NCBI GenBank assembly: GCA_963931155.1
Contig: OZ006978.1
Span: 248,001-312,000, forward strand
Reading direction: 5' to 3'
Source of the DNA: CALXVA01 sp944392465
Lineage (GTDB): Bacteria > Bacillota > Clostridia > TANB77 > CAG-508
DNA length: 64,000 bases
In this document: piece after piece, positions 27,231 to 37,213 of the stretch
Numbering within the stretch: the first letter of the stretch is position 1
Layout of the letters: each line of letters starts with the position of its first letter
Position numbers and translations under genes: made by a program
Notes under the pieces: generated by a model
The model's input: the letters and a program-made list of their open reading frames with translations, nothing else
The model's database searches: none
What the model was told of the DNA's origin: nothing

Positions 27231-30032
27231 TTATATTTCGTCTTTTGAAGTATTAATTTTAAATAATTTAAATATTTCTACTATTACTATTGGAAGTAAT
27301 ACTAAACCTATTATTTCGAGTACACTATTCATTGGTAAAATTGGTATGCTAAATATATGTCTTAGTGCTGGTACAAATAATATTACAAGCATTAGTAATG
27401 CAGATAATCCAATTGCCCCAAGTAATATTTTGTTATTAAATGGATGTGTTTTAAATATAGATTTTTTGTTGTTTCTAATATTAAACACATGTACAAGTTC
27501 AGCAAATGCAAGTGTTACAAATGCCATAGTTTGTCCAATTTCCACTTTTACTTCTTGTTTTTCTACTAATTGTGCTTCACCACTTGTTATTTTTGCATCT
27601 AAGTTTTCAACTTCTTCTGCACTAAATATTTCATTGTCTATTTTTATCATTGTAGGCAGTTGGTCATCTGGTGTAGCAATTCCTATTAAAAATGCAGCTA
27701 ATGTAAGAAGTCCTATCATAAAGCCTTGATAAACAACTCTCCAAGTCATTCCTTTAGTAAATATACCTTTTTGCTTTTTAGGTTTTCTATTCATTACATC
27801 ATCTTCTGCAGGGTCAACTGCTAAAGCCAACGCTGGAAGTGAATCTGTTACTAAATTTATCCATAAAATATGAATCGGAAGTAAAACTTCTACTAAGTTT
27901 ACATCAATTCCAAAAGTACTACTAATCCATGGTGTAATTAAAATTGCTATAAATAATACAACTATTTCGCCAACATTACTTGAAAGTAGGAATTGTATAG
28001 CTTTTAAAATATTATCGTATATACGTCTACCTTCTTCTACAGAAGATACTATTGTGGCAAAATTATCATCTGTTAAAATTACATCTGCAGCTTCTTTAGA
28101 TACATCTGTTCCAACTATACCCATTGCACATCCAATATCTGCTGTTTTTAGTGCAGGTGCATCATTTACTCCATCTCCTGTCATTGCTACTATTTCGCCA
28201 TTTGCCTGCCAAGCTTTTACAATACGTACTTTATGTTCAGGTGAAACTCTTGCATATACAGAATATTTTCTAATATTTTTTGTTAACTCTTCATCAGACA
28301 TTTCTTCAAGCTCTGTTCCAGTTATTGCTTCGCTTTCATCTTCTAGTATTCCAAGTGACTTTGCAATGGCTACTGCTGTTATTTTATGGTCACCAGTAAT
28401 CATAACTGTTTTTATTCCCGCAGTTTTACATTTATTAACAGCTTGTTTTACCTCTTCTCTTGGTGGATCTATCATTCCAACCATACCAACATATATTAAA
28501 TCACTCTCCATGTTTTTCATTTCTTCATCAGTTGGCTCATGATCTAATTCTTTATATGCCATTGCAAGAACTCTTAATGCTTCTTTTGCCATTTCTATAT
28601 TACATTTATCTATTGTTTGCCTATAAGTATTTAAATCTGTTTTTATTTCACCATTTATTTTATATGATGTACATCTTGCAAGTAACTCATCTATTCCACC
28701 TTTTGTGTATACAAAATACTTACTTCCAACTTTATTTATTGTTGTCATTAGTTTTCTATCTGAATCAAAAGGTATTTCTTTTACTCTTTCAAATGTTAAA
28801 GCTGTTTCTACATCAAATTTAATATTAAAACCAAGATCAACTAATGCTGTTTCTGTTGGATCTCCTGTTAGTGAATTATTTTCACCAATTTTTGTATCAT
28901 TGCATAACACACTAATATTCATAAGTTCTTTTAAGTCTTCAGATATCTCTTTTATATTATTTACATCTTTTATTTCATTATCTACAAATACTTTTTGTAC
29001 TGTCATTTTATTTTGTGTTAATGTTCCTGTTTTATCAGAACATATAACTGTAGCACTACCCAAAGTCTCAACTGCTGGCAATTTCTTTACTATAGCATTT
29101 TTCTTTACCATTCTTTGAACACCAATAGCCAGAACTATTGTAGATACTGCAGCTAACCCCTCAGGTATTGCTGCAACTGCTAAACTTACTGCTGTCATAA
29201 ACATATCAATTATATTTTTTCCATATGCAATTCCTATAATGAATATAACTACACAAATAGCTAAAGCTGCAATTCCCAATGTTTTACCAAGTTTATTTAA
29301 TTTAATTTGAAGTGGTGTTGCTGCTCCTTCTGTGTCATTTATTATTGTAGCTATTTTTCCAACTTCTGTATTCATACCTGTTTCTACTACAATACCTTTT
29401 CCTCTACCATAAGTAATAAGCGAAGAAGAAAACAGCATGTTTGTTCTATCACCTAAACTTACTTTTTCATCTATTATTACATCTGTATTTTTATCAACTG
29501 GAACTGACTCACCTGTTAATGATGCCTCTTGAGATTTTAAATTAGCACTCTCTATAATCCTTAAATCCGCAGGTACATAATCTCCTGTATCTAGCACTAC
29601 TATATCTCCTGGTACTAACTCTCTTGATGCTACAATTTCTATTTTCCCATTACGTATAACCTTAGCCACATGAGAGCTTAATTTTTGTAACGCTTCTAAT
29701 GATTTTTCAGCTTTTGATTCTTGTACCACACCTATAATAGCATTAACTATGACAACAATAAGTATAATTATAGAATCTGTTACACCTTCTCCTTCCATAT
29801 ATCCAACTATTCCTGAAATAATTGCTGCAATTATAAGTACTATTATCATAAAGTCTTTAAATTGTTCTAAAAATTTAACAAATAAACTTTTTTTCTTTTT
29901 TGCTTTTAATTCGTTAAAACCAAATTCATTTCTTTTTTCTTCTACTTGACTATTAGTTAAACCTTCATTAATATTTGTTTTTAGCTCTTCTGCTATTTGA
30001 TTTGCTTCTTTACTAAACCAATTTTTTTCCAT
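27231..30032 (-). CDS. P2A-type cation (Ca2+/Mn2+) transporting ATPase
   Basis: 933 residues from the ATG at 30032, which has AGAAAGG nearby; an in-frame ATG 23 codons upstream is less likely. Cation N-domain (about 1-70), TM helices 1-2, actuator loop TGESVPVDKNT, M4 motif PEGL, phosphorylation site CSDKTGTLTQNKM, hinge MTGDGVNDAPALK, and M5-M6 NLVTDSLPALALAVDP. PEGL and the M6 Asp fit the SERCA/PMR1 group. The Mn2+-type riboswitch just upstream suggests manganese export in vivo. No other genes share the transcript. Confidence 0.92.
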   Translation of the reverse strand: MEKNWFSKEANQIAEELKTNINEGLTNSQVEEKRNEFGFNELKAKKKKSLFVKFLEQFKDFMIIVLIIAAIISGIVGYMEGEGVTDSIIILIVVIVNAIIGVVQESKAEKSLEALQKLSSHVAKVIRNGKIEIVASRELVPGDIVVLDTGDYVPADLRIIESANLKSQEASLTGESVPVDKNTDVIIDEKVSLGDRTNMLFSSSLITYGRGKGIVVETGMNTEVGKIATIINDTEGAATPLQIKLNKLGKTLGIAALAICVVIFIIGIAYGKNIIDMFMTAVSLAVAAIPEGLAAVSTIVLAIGVQRMVKKNAIVKKLPAVETLGSATVICSDKTGTLTQNKMTVQKVFVDNEIKDVNNIKEISEDLKELMNISVLCNDTKIGENNSLTGDPTETALVDLGFNIKFDVETALTFERVKEIPFDSDRKLMTTINKVGSKYFVYTKGGIDELLARCTSYKINGEIKTDLNTYRQTIDKCNIEMAKEALRVLAMAYKELDHEPTDEEMKNMESDLIYVGMVGMIDPPREEVKQAVNKCKTAGIKTVMITGDHKITAVAIAKSLGILEDESEAITGTELEEMSDEELTKNIRKYSVYARVSPEHKVRIVKAWQANGEIVAMTGDGVNDAPALKTADIGCAMGIVGTDVSKEAADVILTDDNFATIVSSVEEGRRIYDNILKAIQFLLSSNVGEIVVLFIAILITPWISSTFGIDVNLVEVLLPIHILWINLVTDSLPALALAVDPAEDDVMNRKPKKQKGIFTKGMTWRVVYQGFMIGLLTLAAFLIGIATPDDQLPTMIKIDNEIFSAEEVENLDAKITSGEAQLVEKQEVKVEIGQTMAFVTLAFAELVHVFNIRNNKKSIFKTHPFNNKILLGAIGLSALLMLVILFVPALRHIFSIPILPMNSVLEIIGLVLLPIVIVEIFKLFKINTSKDEI

Positions 30033-30207
30033 TTTAACCTTTCTTTCCTTTCTTTTTCTTAAGTCTTTTTTAACTTTTCCAGATTTATAAATATTATGCA
30101 ATTACCATATTATCCCCTTTTATTTAAAATGAATCCTAATCTTGTTGCACAAAAAAATCGTTAAAGATACTGGGCTATCAAGGAAAAAGTCAATTTTTTC
30201 CTATTTA

Positions 30208-30262
30208 ATAAAAAAAGACTTTAAAAAAATTTATATTTATATATAAATTTTAAAAAGTCTTG
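30208..30262 (-). terminator. Riboswitch expression-platform terminator
   Basis: On the minus strand AAGACTTTTTAAAATTTATAT pairs with the matching downstream arm ending AAAGTCTT, followed by seven T. It overlaps the 3' end of the aptamer, so metal-dependent folding could decide termination. Confidence 0.75.
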
Positions 30263-30336
30263 CTTACCATAAAGGTTACTAACCATGCTTTTGGCCGTGC
30301 TGTTGATTAGTAGTTTTCAAGCTACTCCCTTCTTAA
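30245..30336 (-). promoter_or_regulatory. yybP-ykoY family (Mn2+) riboswitch
   Basis: Minus-strand RNA begins with GGGAGTAGCTTG and ends with GGTTAGTAACC and GCAAGACTTT, the conserved blocks of the yybP-ykoY manganese aptamer, with an irregular stem between. It lies about 210 bases upstream of the cation ATPase start, a known target type for this riboswitch. Confidence 0.72.
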
Positions 30337-30383
30337 TTTTAATAACTAATTTTACACTATTATTTTGGTTACATTCGTATTTT

Positions 30384-30824
30384 TTAACTTAAATTTTTCT
30401 TTACTGCCTCATTAATTGTTCTACCATCTGAACTTGCTCCAATTTTTTCTTTAGCAACTTTCATTACTTTTCCCATATCTTTCATTGATGTTGCTCCTAC
30501 TACTGCAATTACTTCTTTAACTATATTTTCAACTTCTTCAGCAGATAATTGTTTTGGTAGATATTCTGCTAAAATTTCTATTTCTTCTTTTATTTCATTA
30601 ATTAAATCTTCTCTACCACTTTTTTCATAATCTACTAGAGAGTCTTTTCTTTTTTTAGACTCCTTTGCTATTATATCAATAATTTGATTATCCTCTAATG
30701 TGATTTGTTTATCCTTTTCTACTTGTAAGATTGCTGCTCTTACCATTTGAATAACATTTTTTCTAACTATATTTTTTTCTTTCATAGAATTTTTTAAATC
30801 TTCTAATAATTTTTCTTTTAACAT
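30384..30824 (-). CDS. yqeY: YqeY/GatB-related domain protein
   Basis: 146 residues, the normal size. Features: KNSMKEKNIVRKNVIQMVRAAI at the start, ILAEYLPKQLSAEEVE and GKVMKVAKEKIGASSDGR. It shares a tRNA-binding-type domain with GatB and is of unsettled function. It directly follows the unusual tRNA-Gly gene on the same strand. Start has AGGAAAGGAG. Confidence 0.93.
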   Translation of the reverse strand: MLKEKLLEDLKNSMKEKNIVRKNVIQMVRAAILQVEKDKQITLEDNQIIDIIAKESKKRKDSLVDYEKSGREDLINEIKEEIEILAEYLPKQLSAEEVENIVKEVIAVVGATSMKDMGKVMKVAKEKIGASSDGRTINEAVKKNLS

Positions 30825-30886
30825 TTTTTGCTCCTTTCCTGAATTTAATTTGTTATAAATAATTTTTAAATTTTTTAAAGTAATTT

Positions 30887-30961
<75 letters not shown>

Positions 30962-30976
30962 ACAATACATAAGCTA

Positions 30977-31005
30977 AGTATATCATTATGTTAATATTTT
31001 GTCTA
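30977..31005 (-). promoter_or_regulatory. Strong promoter of the unusual tRNA-Gly
   Basis: On the minus strand TAGACA (31000-31005), a 17-base spacer and TATACT (30977-30982) end 15 bases before the tRNA 5' end. A terminator separates it from the upstream tRNA, so this tRNA is transcribed on its own. Confidence 0.75.
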
Positions 31006-31036
31006 GTTTTTCAGCATAACATATTACAATTATAGC

Positions 31037-31107
31037 CTTTTTATGTAATAGGAATTTCGGAGAAATTTCCTATTACATAAAAAAACGACTTTTTCAAGTC
31101 GTTTTAG
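31037..31107 (-). terminator. Two hairpins between the tRNA-Gly genes
   Basis: A long palindrome TATGTAATAGGAATTTC/GAAATTTCCTATTACATA (part of the intergenic repeat family) and a hairpin AAACGACTT/AAGTCGTTT with T runs. They end transcription of the normal tRNA-Gly. Confidence 0.75.
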
Positions 31108-31109
31108 TT

Positions 31110-31183
<74 letters not shown>

Positions 31184-31279
31184 ATTTGTTTTTTTATTTA
31201 CGGAACAATTAGTATTATAAACTTTTTATATCATCTTGTCAATACTTTTTTTAAATTTTTTCATATTATTATATTAATG

Positions 31280-31354
31280 TGGTGACCCCTACGGGAATCG
31301 AACCCATGATTCAGCCTTGAGAGGGCTGCGTCTTAACCGCTTGACCAAGGGGCC
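31280..31354 (-). tRNA. tRNA-Glu (anticodon CTC)
   Basis: 75 nt: acceptor GGCCCCT/AGGGGTC, anticodon stem CAGCC/GGCTG, loop CTCTCAA, encoded CCA. It reads GAG. Confidence 0.94.
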
Positions 31355-31421
31355 AAATTAATAACATATATATTTATACCATAAAACTATTACATTAGTC
31401 AAGTATAAAACCTGATAATTA

Positions 31422-31820
31422 TCAGGTTTCTATACCCATTTTTAATATTTCAGTTAATCTCTCTTCTTGTTTTGTCAAATATAAATATCCAATTAATGCT
31501 TCGAATCCTGTAGAATACATATAATCTTGTAAAGTTGCATTTTTAGGAAGATGATGATTTTCAGCATTTCTTCCCCTTTTTACTATTTCTAATTCTTTTT
31601 CTGTTAAGAATTTTTCTATTTTTTTTAAAATATCTGCTTGAGATTTAGCTTTGACATATTTTATTGATTCCATATGTAATTTGTGAGGTTTTGCTTTTGA
31701 ATTATTTACCAAATGCATACGAATATATAATTCATATACGCTATCCCCAATATATGCCCATACTAGAGGTGACATCGTATTTACGTCTGCTTCTTCTCTT
31801 TTTCTATCTATTAATTCCAA
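31422..31820 (-). CDS. mrnC: Mini-ribonuclease III
   Basis: 132 residues with an RNase III catalytic domain and no dsRNA-binding domain: PLVWAYIGDSVYELYIR, RGRNAE and TGFEALIGYLYL. Matures 23S rRNA ends. The start is TTG with AGAGGA upstream. Confidence 0.93.
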   Translation of the reverse strand: MELIDRKREEADVNTMSPLVWAYIGDSVYELYIRMHLVNNSKAKPHKLHMESIKYVKAKSQADILKKIEKFLTEKELEIVKRGRNAENHHLPKNATLQDYMYSTGFEALIGYLYLTKQEERLTEILKMGIET

Positions 31821-31967
31821 TTATATTCCTCTTTTCTGCTTTTATAATTTTTTTAGTTTAAATTCATTTCTTTATTCCTTTGCTCGAAAGTACACATATT
31901 AAAAATATTAACTAAAAAATTTTTTTAATTAATTCCATATATATGTCTATCTTTATTGAAAATCGTC

Positions 31968-32861
31968 CTATGCTTTCTCTAAAGTAATTCTACCTATTTT
32001 TCCATTTCTAAAATCATCTAATATTATTTTAGCTGTTTTTTCTTCATCTACATTACCACCAGAAATAATTGCTCCTCTTTTTCTTCCTATCATATGTAAT
32101 ATTTCTACTGCTTTTTCATTTTCTTCTAAATCACTATTTAAAATTTTATCTATTTCATTGTTATTAAGTTTATATCTTATTTTTAATTTATTTATATCAT
32201 TATTAATTAAATATTTCAATAAACTAAATCCCACTTCAATAGTTGCTAATATATCATCTTTTATTGTTCCTGTATATGCTATATTAAGAGCTATTTCTTC
32301 ATTTTGAAATTTTGGCCATAATACTCCTGGTGTATCTAATAATTCAATATTACTATTAATTCTAATCCATTGCTTTTGTCTTGTTACACCTGGTCTATTT
32401 CCTACAGTAGCCGAGTTTCTTTTGGAAATACGATTTATAAATGAAGATTTTCCTACATTTGGTATACCTATAACCATAACTCTTATAGCTTTTCCTATTC
32501 TTCCTTTGTTTTGATAATTTTCTTGAGTTTTCATATATATTTCTTCTATTTTTTTGATTGCTTGATTTATTCCTTCTCCACTATTGGAATTGACTAATAC
32601 AGACTCTAATCCTTTTTGTTTGAATTTTTTTACCCATAATTTATTTTGTTCCTCATTTGCCAAATCATATTTATTTAAGACTATAAGTCTATCTTTGTTT
32701 TTTATATATTGTTCTATATCTGGATTCATACTTGAAACTGGTATTCGTGCATCAATAATTTCTACAACAATATCTATTAATTTTAAGTCTGCTATAATTT
32801 GTCTTTTAGTTTTTGCCATATGTCCTGGATACCAGTTAATATTTGTGCTGTTTTCACTCAT
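31968..32861 (-). CDS. rbgA: Ribosome biogenesis GTPase RbgA/YlqF
   Basis: 297 residues from the ATG at 32861, with GGAGGTG nine bases upstream (the in-frame ATG five codons earlier is part of the ribosome binding site). Circularly permuted GTPase: WYPGHMAKTKR, DARIPVSSMNP, NKYDLA (G4), GIPNVGKSSF (G1), DTPGVLWP (G3). It assembles the 50S subunit. Confidence 0.95.
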   Translation of the reverse strand: MSENSTNINWYPGHMAKTKRQIIADLKLIDIVVEIIDARIPVSSMNPDIEQYIKNKDRLIVLNKYDLANEEQNKLWVKKFKQKGLESVLVNSNSGEGINQAIKKIEEIYMKTQENYQNKGRIGKAIRVMVIGIPNVGKSSFINRISKRNSATVGNRPGVTRQKQWIRINSNIELLDTPGVLWPKFQNEEIALNIAYTGTIKDDILATIEVGFSLLKYLINNDINKLKIRYKLNNNEIDKILNSDLEENEKAVEILHMIGRKRGAIISGGNVDEEKTAKIILDDFRNGKIGRITLEKA

Positions 32862-32985
32862 TATCTTCACCTCCATATTTTGCTAATTCTTTTATATACC
32901 TTATTGTACGATTATTTCACTACATTTTCTATTATAACATATTTATTTTTTTTTATAAAGTAGCTTAATTTTGTTAAAATTATAG

Positions 32986-33014
32986 TTGTTTATATACTAT
33001 AAAAATGTTATACT
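32986..33014 (+). promoter_or_regulatory. Promoter of the GH25 lysozyme gene
   Basis: TTGTTT, a 17-base spacer and TATACT. The predicted transcript start is near 33021, which supports the downstream ATG at 33054. Confidence 0.6.
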
Positions 33015-33053
33015 TAATAAGTGTTAATAATAAAAATATGGGGGAATTTTCTG

Positions 33054-35453
33054 ATGATAAAAACAAAACAATTTAAATTATTTCTTTTAACTATGTTGTT
33101 ACTTTTCTTTATGATACTTATACCCAATTATGTTAGTGCTGCTAGCGTTTCTGTAAACCAAGTAAAAGGTTTGAAAACTACTGCTAGAAGTAGTTCTTCT
33201 ATTACAGTTTCTTGGAATAAGGTATCCAAAGCAAATGGTTACAGAATTTATGTTTACAATTCTAAAACTAAAAAGTACGAATACTATGCTCAACCTACTT
33301 CTAACTCTATTACTGTTAAAGGATTAACTTCTGCTAAAGAGCAAAAATTTAAAGTTAGAGCTTATAAAACTGTTAAAGGAAAAAAATACTTTGGTGCATA
33401 TTCATCTGTATTTTCAACAACTACTGCACCTACCAAAGTTACAGGATTAAAAACTTCTGCCAGAGCTGATACTTCTTTAAAAATTTCTTGGAGCAAGGTT
33501 TCTAGAGCTTCTGGTTATAGAATTTATGTTTATAACTCTAAAACTAAAAAATATGACTATTATGCTCAACCTACCACTAATTCTGTTACGGTTAAAGGCT
33601 TAACTACTGCTAAAGAACAAAAATTTAAAGTTAGAGCTTACGTAAATTATAAAGGTTCTAAATATTTTGGATCATATTCTAGTATTTACTCAACCACTAC
33701 AGAACCTGCTAAAGTTAAAGGACTAACAACATCAGCTAGAGGTGATACTTCCTTAAAGATTTCTTGGAGCAAAGTTTCTAGAGCTTCTGGTTATAGAATT
33801 TATGTTTATAACTCTAAAACTAAAAAGTATGATTATTATGCTCAACCTACCACTAATTCTGTTACGGTTAAAGGCTTAACTACTGCTAAAGAACAAAAAT
33901 TTAAAGTTAGAGCTTACATAAATTACAAAGGTTCTAAACACTTTGGTTATTATTCTGATATTTATTCAACCTCTACCGAGCCAACTAAAGTTAAAGGGTT
34001 AACTACTTCTTCAAGAGCTGATACTTCTTTAAAAATTTCTTGGAGCAAAGTTTCTAGAGCTTCTGGTTATAGAATTTATGTTTATAACTCTAAAACTAAA
34101 AAGTATGATTATTATGCTCAACCTACTACTAACTCTATTACTGTTAAAGGATTATCTTCTGCTACAGAACAGAAATTTAAAGTTAGGGCTTATGTAAATT
34201 ACAAAGGTTCTAAATACTTTGGTTATTATTCTGATATTTATTCAAGTCCTACTACACCGAAGAAAGTTGCTGGACTTAAAGCATCTCCTACCTCATCATC
34301 AAATCTTAATCTTACATGGAGTAAAGTTTCAGGAGCTAATGGATATAGAGTTTATGTTTATAATTCTAAAACAAAAAAATATGATTACTATGGTCAGCCT
34401 ACTACTAACTCAATAGTAATTTCTAAAGACCCAGCAACAAATAAAGGGCTAACATATGCTAAAGAATATAAATTTAAAGTTAGAGCTTATAAAACTTACA
34501 AAAACACTAAATATTTTGGAAGTTATAGCAATATATATGCTTTTTCTCCTGTAGCACAAGTTACTGGAATTAAAGCCAGTTCAGTATCTTCAACTTCTAT
34601 TAAAGTAAGTTGGACAAAACAAAGTTCAGCTCGAGGATATCTTGTATTAGTATATAGTCAGGATAGTCAGTCATTTGAGAAATATGATTCTACGTGGAAT
34701 AATTATATGACTATTACAAATTTAGACCCAGCAAAATTTTATAAAGTATATGTAAAAGCATATGCTAAAGTAAATGGAGCTTATTATTATGGAAAAGCTT
34801 CTGCTACGGTATCTCAAAAGACTAAATCTACTTCAAGTACAAAAGCTGCTATAGATGTTTCAGAATTTCAATATAGTATTGATTGGGATGCTGTTAAAAA
34901 AAGTGGTATAGATTTTGCAATGATAAGAATTGGTTTTAGAGGTTATGGTTCTGCAGGAAATATTGCAGAGGATGTACGTTTTAAGGAAAATATAAAAGGT
35001 GCTTTGAATGCGGGTCTTGATGTGGGAGTGTATTTCTTTGCTTATGCTAAAAATACTACAGAGGCAAAAGAAGAAGCCAGTTGGGTTATCAATACATTGA
35101 AGAAATATGGTATTAGTAAATCTCAATGTAAATACATAGCTTACGATTTTGAATCTTGGAATCAAAATAGAGTAAAAGGTGTATCTGTATCACAGATTAA
35201 TAAAAATACAACAACATTTTTACAAACAGTTTCAAATGCTGGATATACTCCAGTACTATATGGAAACGCTTATGATTTAAAGAATAGATTTGATACAGAT
35301 TCAATTGTATCTAAATTTAAAAATTGTATTGTTTGGTTAGCTCATTATGCTGATGACACTACTTACAAAGGTTATGATATGTGGCAATATTCAAGTACTG
35401 GTAAAATTAATGGAATTTCAGGAAATGTAGATTTAAATATAATTAAATTTTAA
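33054..35453 (+). CDS. Secreted GH25 muramidase with six fibronectin III-like repeats
   Basis: 799 residues from the ATG at 33054 (GGGGG nine bases upstream). Signal peptide (about 1-30), six Fn3-like modules of about 90 residues (32-600), then a GH25 lysozyme domain (about 605-799). The domain shows AIDVSEFQYSIDWDAVK, MIRIGFRGYG, YIAYDFESWN and YDMWQYSSTGKI; the D and E expected for catalysis are visible. Modules 2 to 4 are almost identical, each with WSKVSRASGYRIYVYNSKTK. It probably cleaves glycan strands in the wall. No dockerin is present. Confidence 0.92.
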   Translation: MIKTKQFKLFLLTMLLLFFMILIPNYVSAASVSVNQVKGLKTTARSSSSITVSWNKVSKANGYRIYVYNSKTKKYEYYAQPTSNSITVKGLTSAKEQKFKVRAYKTVKGKKYFGAYSSVFSTTTAPTKVTGLKTSARADTSLKISWSKVSRASGYRIYVYNSKTKKYDYYAQPTTNSVTVKGLTTAKEQKFKVRAYVNYKGSKYFGSYSSIYSTTTEPAKVKGLTTSARGDTSLKISWSKVSRASGYRIYVYNSKTKKYDYYAQPTTNSVTVKGLTTAKEQKFKVRAYINYKGSKHFGYYSDIYSTSTEPTKVKGLTTSSRADTSLKISWSKVSRASGYRIYVYNSKTKKYDYYAQPTTNSITVKGLSSATEQKFKVRAYVNYKGSKYFGYYSDIYSSPTTPKKVAGLKASPTSSSNLNLTWSKVSGANGYRVYVYNSKTKKYDYYGQPTTNSIVISKDPATNKGLTYAKEYKFKVRAYKTYKNTKYFGSYSNIYAFSPVAQVTGIKASSVSSTSIKVSWTKQSSARGYLVLVYSQDSQSFEKYDSTWNNYMTITNLDPAKFYKVYVKAYAKVNGAYYYGKASATVSQKTKSTSSTKAAIDVSEFQYSIDWDAVKKSGIDFAMIRIGFRGYGSAGNIAEDVRFKENIKGALNAGLDVGVYFFAYAKNTTEAKEEASWVINTLKKYGISKSQCKYIAYDFESWNQNRVKGVSVSQINKNTTTFLQTVSNAGYTPVLYGNAYDLKNRFDTDSIVSKFKNCIVWLAHYADDTTYKGYDMWQYSSTGKINGISGNVDLNIIKF
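33470..34250 (+). repeat. Near-identical tandem Fn3 coding repeats
   Basis: Units of about 276 bases (for example the word GTTACGGTTAAAGG recurs 276 bases apart at 33585 and 33861) are nearly identical at DNA level within the lysozyme gene. Confidence 0.85.
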
Positions 35454-35457
35454 AATA

Positions 35458-35609
35458 GAACAAAGCGACGCAGTCGCCCTTTGTTCTTGCCGATTTGAGT
35501 TTCCGACGTCAAGGAGGAAATCTCAAAGGCAATAGCGATTATAGCCTTTTGTTCTTGCCGATTTAGGTTTCCGACTATAAGGAGGAAATCCTAAAGGCAA
35601 CGGCAATTA
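35458..35609. repeat. Intergenic hairpin repeat, copy 1 (double module)
   Basis: Starts with the palindrome GAACAAAG.../CTTTGTTC. Two tandem modules follow, each with GTTCTTGCCGATTT, a TTTCCGAC loop and GGAGGAAAT..AAAGGC closing a long stem. Near-identical to 54488-54624 and 58213-58347. It serves as the 3' end of the lysozyme gene. Confidence 0.85.
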
Positions 35610-35631
35610 TTCTTATTATTTATTTTATAAT

Positions 35632-36117
35632 TTATAATTTATAATTTAATATTTGTGTTTCTGTCCTTAAAACATCTGATTTGTCACTATATCTACATAC
35701 ATATTCTTCAAATGTCTGTTTCTTGTTTTCAAATTCATCAGTCCATTTATACATATTCTTTAACATTTGAAAACTTGGTTTATAGTTACTTTTTTCCATT
35801 CCTAATTTTTGTTTTATATATCTAATAAAAATTCTCTTCTTTCTAATTTTTAAAGGTATATCTAAATATATAATTTTATCAGCCATATCTAATAAATTAT
35901 ATAAATTTTTTCTTAATGTTCCTTCTATTATCCAATTATTATTTTTATTAATTTCTTTAATTATTCTCTGTTGCTCCTTATTATTTCTTTTTCTATTATT
36001 GATATCATCATGGACTATTGAATCTATTTCATAATGCATAACATTATTCTCTCTTGACAATCTTTTTGCCAAAGTGGTTTTACCACTTGCAACTATTCCT
36101 ATTATCAATATTTTCAT
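35632..36117 (-). CDS. Small P-loop kinase (FlaR/adenylate kinase-like)
   Basis: 161 residues with Walker A GIVASGKTTLAKRL, an Asp after HYEID, and WIIEGT and IIYLDIP strands. It matches the topology-modulation (FlaR-related) nucleotide kinase group. Substrate unknown. Confidence 0.75.
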   Translation of the reverse strand: MKILIIGIVASGKTTLAKRLSRENNVMHYEIDSIVHDDINNRKRNNKEQQRIIKEINKNNNWIIEGTLRKNLYNLLDMADKIIYLDIPLKIRKKRIFIRYIKQKLGMEKSNYKPSFQMLKNMYKWTDEFENKKQTFEEYVCRYSDKSDVLRTETQILNYKL

Positions 36118-36215
36118 GTAATTCTCCTAGATTTATAACATTTTATATATTGTATATGGGTCTTAAAGTGTTATCCTTAAAACCCATAGATTTATTACTT
36201 ATATAATTAATTTAA

Positions 36216-36689
36216 TTACAATGTTCTATAATTATTTTTATCTGCTCTATCATCTAGTTTTCTATCATAATCTTTGTTTGTATAAAACCAATCTGTTTTT
36301 TTATCCTTTGGATGTGCTTTTCTGTTTTTATCTAATAGTACATCAAATAATGCTGCAAGACCTAAACCTAATGCAAAAAGTTCAAATAAAGTTGTTAAGT
36401 ATAAGTCTGAAGCTAAACTCCCATTAACCATTTGCATAAAATGAGTTGCAAATGTTGGGCCATAATATATGAAATGAGCGGCACAATAAATTAATGCTGC
36501 TGTTAACCTTCTTTTAACCATGAAACATATACATATAAATGTTATAAATAGTAAAGCAATCTCAATTGTCATATTTGATGGTGAAAACATAAATTCATTT
36601 CCTATACTATATAATACTGTTCCAACTAATCTAAAGCCCCAAAACATAAGGGCAAACATAGCTATTAACCAGCTTGAAAAGTTCTTCAT
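36216..36689 (-). CDS. Multi-pass membrane protein of unknown function
   Basis: 157 residues with about four hydrophobic helices (8-28, 38-58, 62-80, 95-120) and a charged, Lys/Asp-rich tail. Not recognised. Start has AAAGGAGG. Confidence 0.7.
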   Translation of the reverse strand: MKNFSSWLIAMFALMFWGFRLVGTVLYSIGNEFMFSPSNMTIEIALLFITFICICFMVKRRLTAALIYCAAHFIYYGPTFATHFMQMVNGSLASDLYLTTLFELFALGLGLAALFDVLLDKNRKAHPKDKKTDWFYTNKDYDRKLDDRADKNNYRTL

Positions 36690-36775
36690 TATATTTTCCT
36701 CCTTTGATTCTCTTTCCTATATATTTATATTTTACCATAATAAAATTATATTACAAGTACTTTTTTACTATACTA

Positions 36776-36805
36776 GAATAAAAGCACCTTTTATAAGGTG
36801 CTTTT
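36776..36805 (-). terminator. Terminator after DUF1292 gene
   Basis: Perfect hairpin AAAAGCACCTT/AAGGTGCTTTT with a T run on the minus strand. Confidence 0.85.
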
Positions 36806-36826
36806 GCATAGCTTAAGTATATTAAA

Positions 36827-37150
36827 TTATTCATCAATGAAATTAAATTCATCTTTAAATTTATCTTTAAATATTTCAAATACTTTTTGTAGTACTTCTT
36901 CGTCATCAACACTTACATATGATTCTTCATCTTCTGAATCAGTGTCTTCTAGTTTTAAAATAACTACTTCTCCTGCTTCATCGTCTTCATCATTAGGTAA
37001 TAGAACTACATATTCTTCTCCCTCAAAAGGTATTAAGTCTAAAAATTCAAATTCAATTTCATTTCCATTTTCGTCATTAAGTATTATTATATTATCTAAT
37101 TCCTCTCCATTTTCTTCATTTGGAATTTGATTTACATCATCATTGCTCAT
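36827..37150 (-). CDS. DUF1292 acidic protein
   Basis: 107 residues, strongly acidic, with ENGNEIEFEFLDLIPFEG and EYVVLLPND typical of DUF1292. It follows ireB and ruvX, its usual neighbours in Firmicutes. Function unknown. Confidence 0.9.
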   Translation of the reverse strand: MSNDDVNQIPNEENGEELDNIIILNDENGNEIEFEFLDLIPFEGEEYVVLLPNDEDDEAGEVVILKLEDTDSEDEESYVSVDDEEVLQKVFEIFKDKFKDEFNFIDE

Positions 37151-37213
37151 TTATAATCTCCTTTCAAATTTATTAATTTATTTATTTGTATCTCTACAAT
37201 ATTAATATCAATA

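Noticed and set aside
33470..34250. CRISPR-like array in the 33-34 kb repeats
   Set aside because: The repeats are in-frame protein modules of about 276 bases without spacers.
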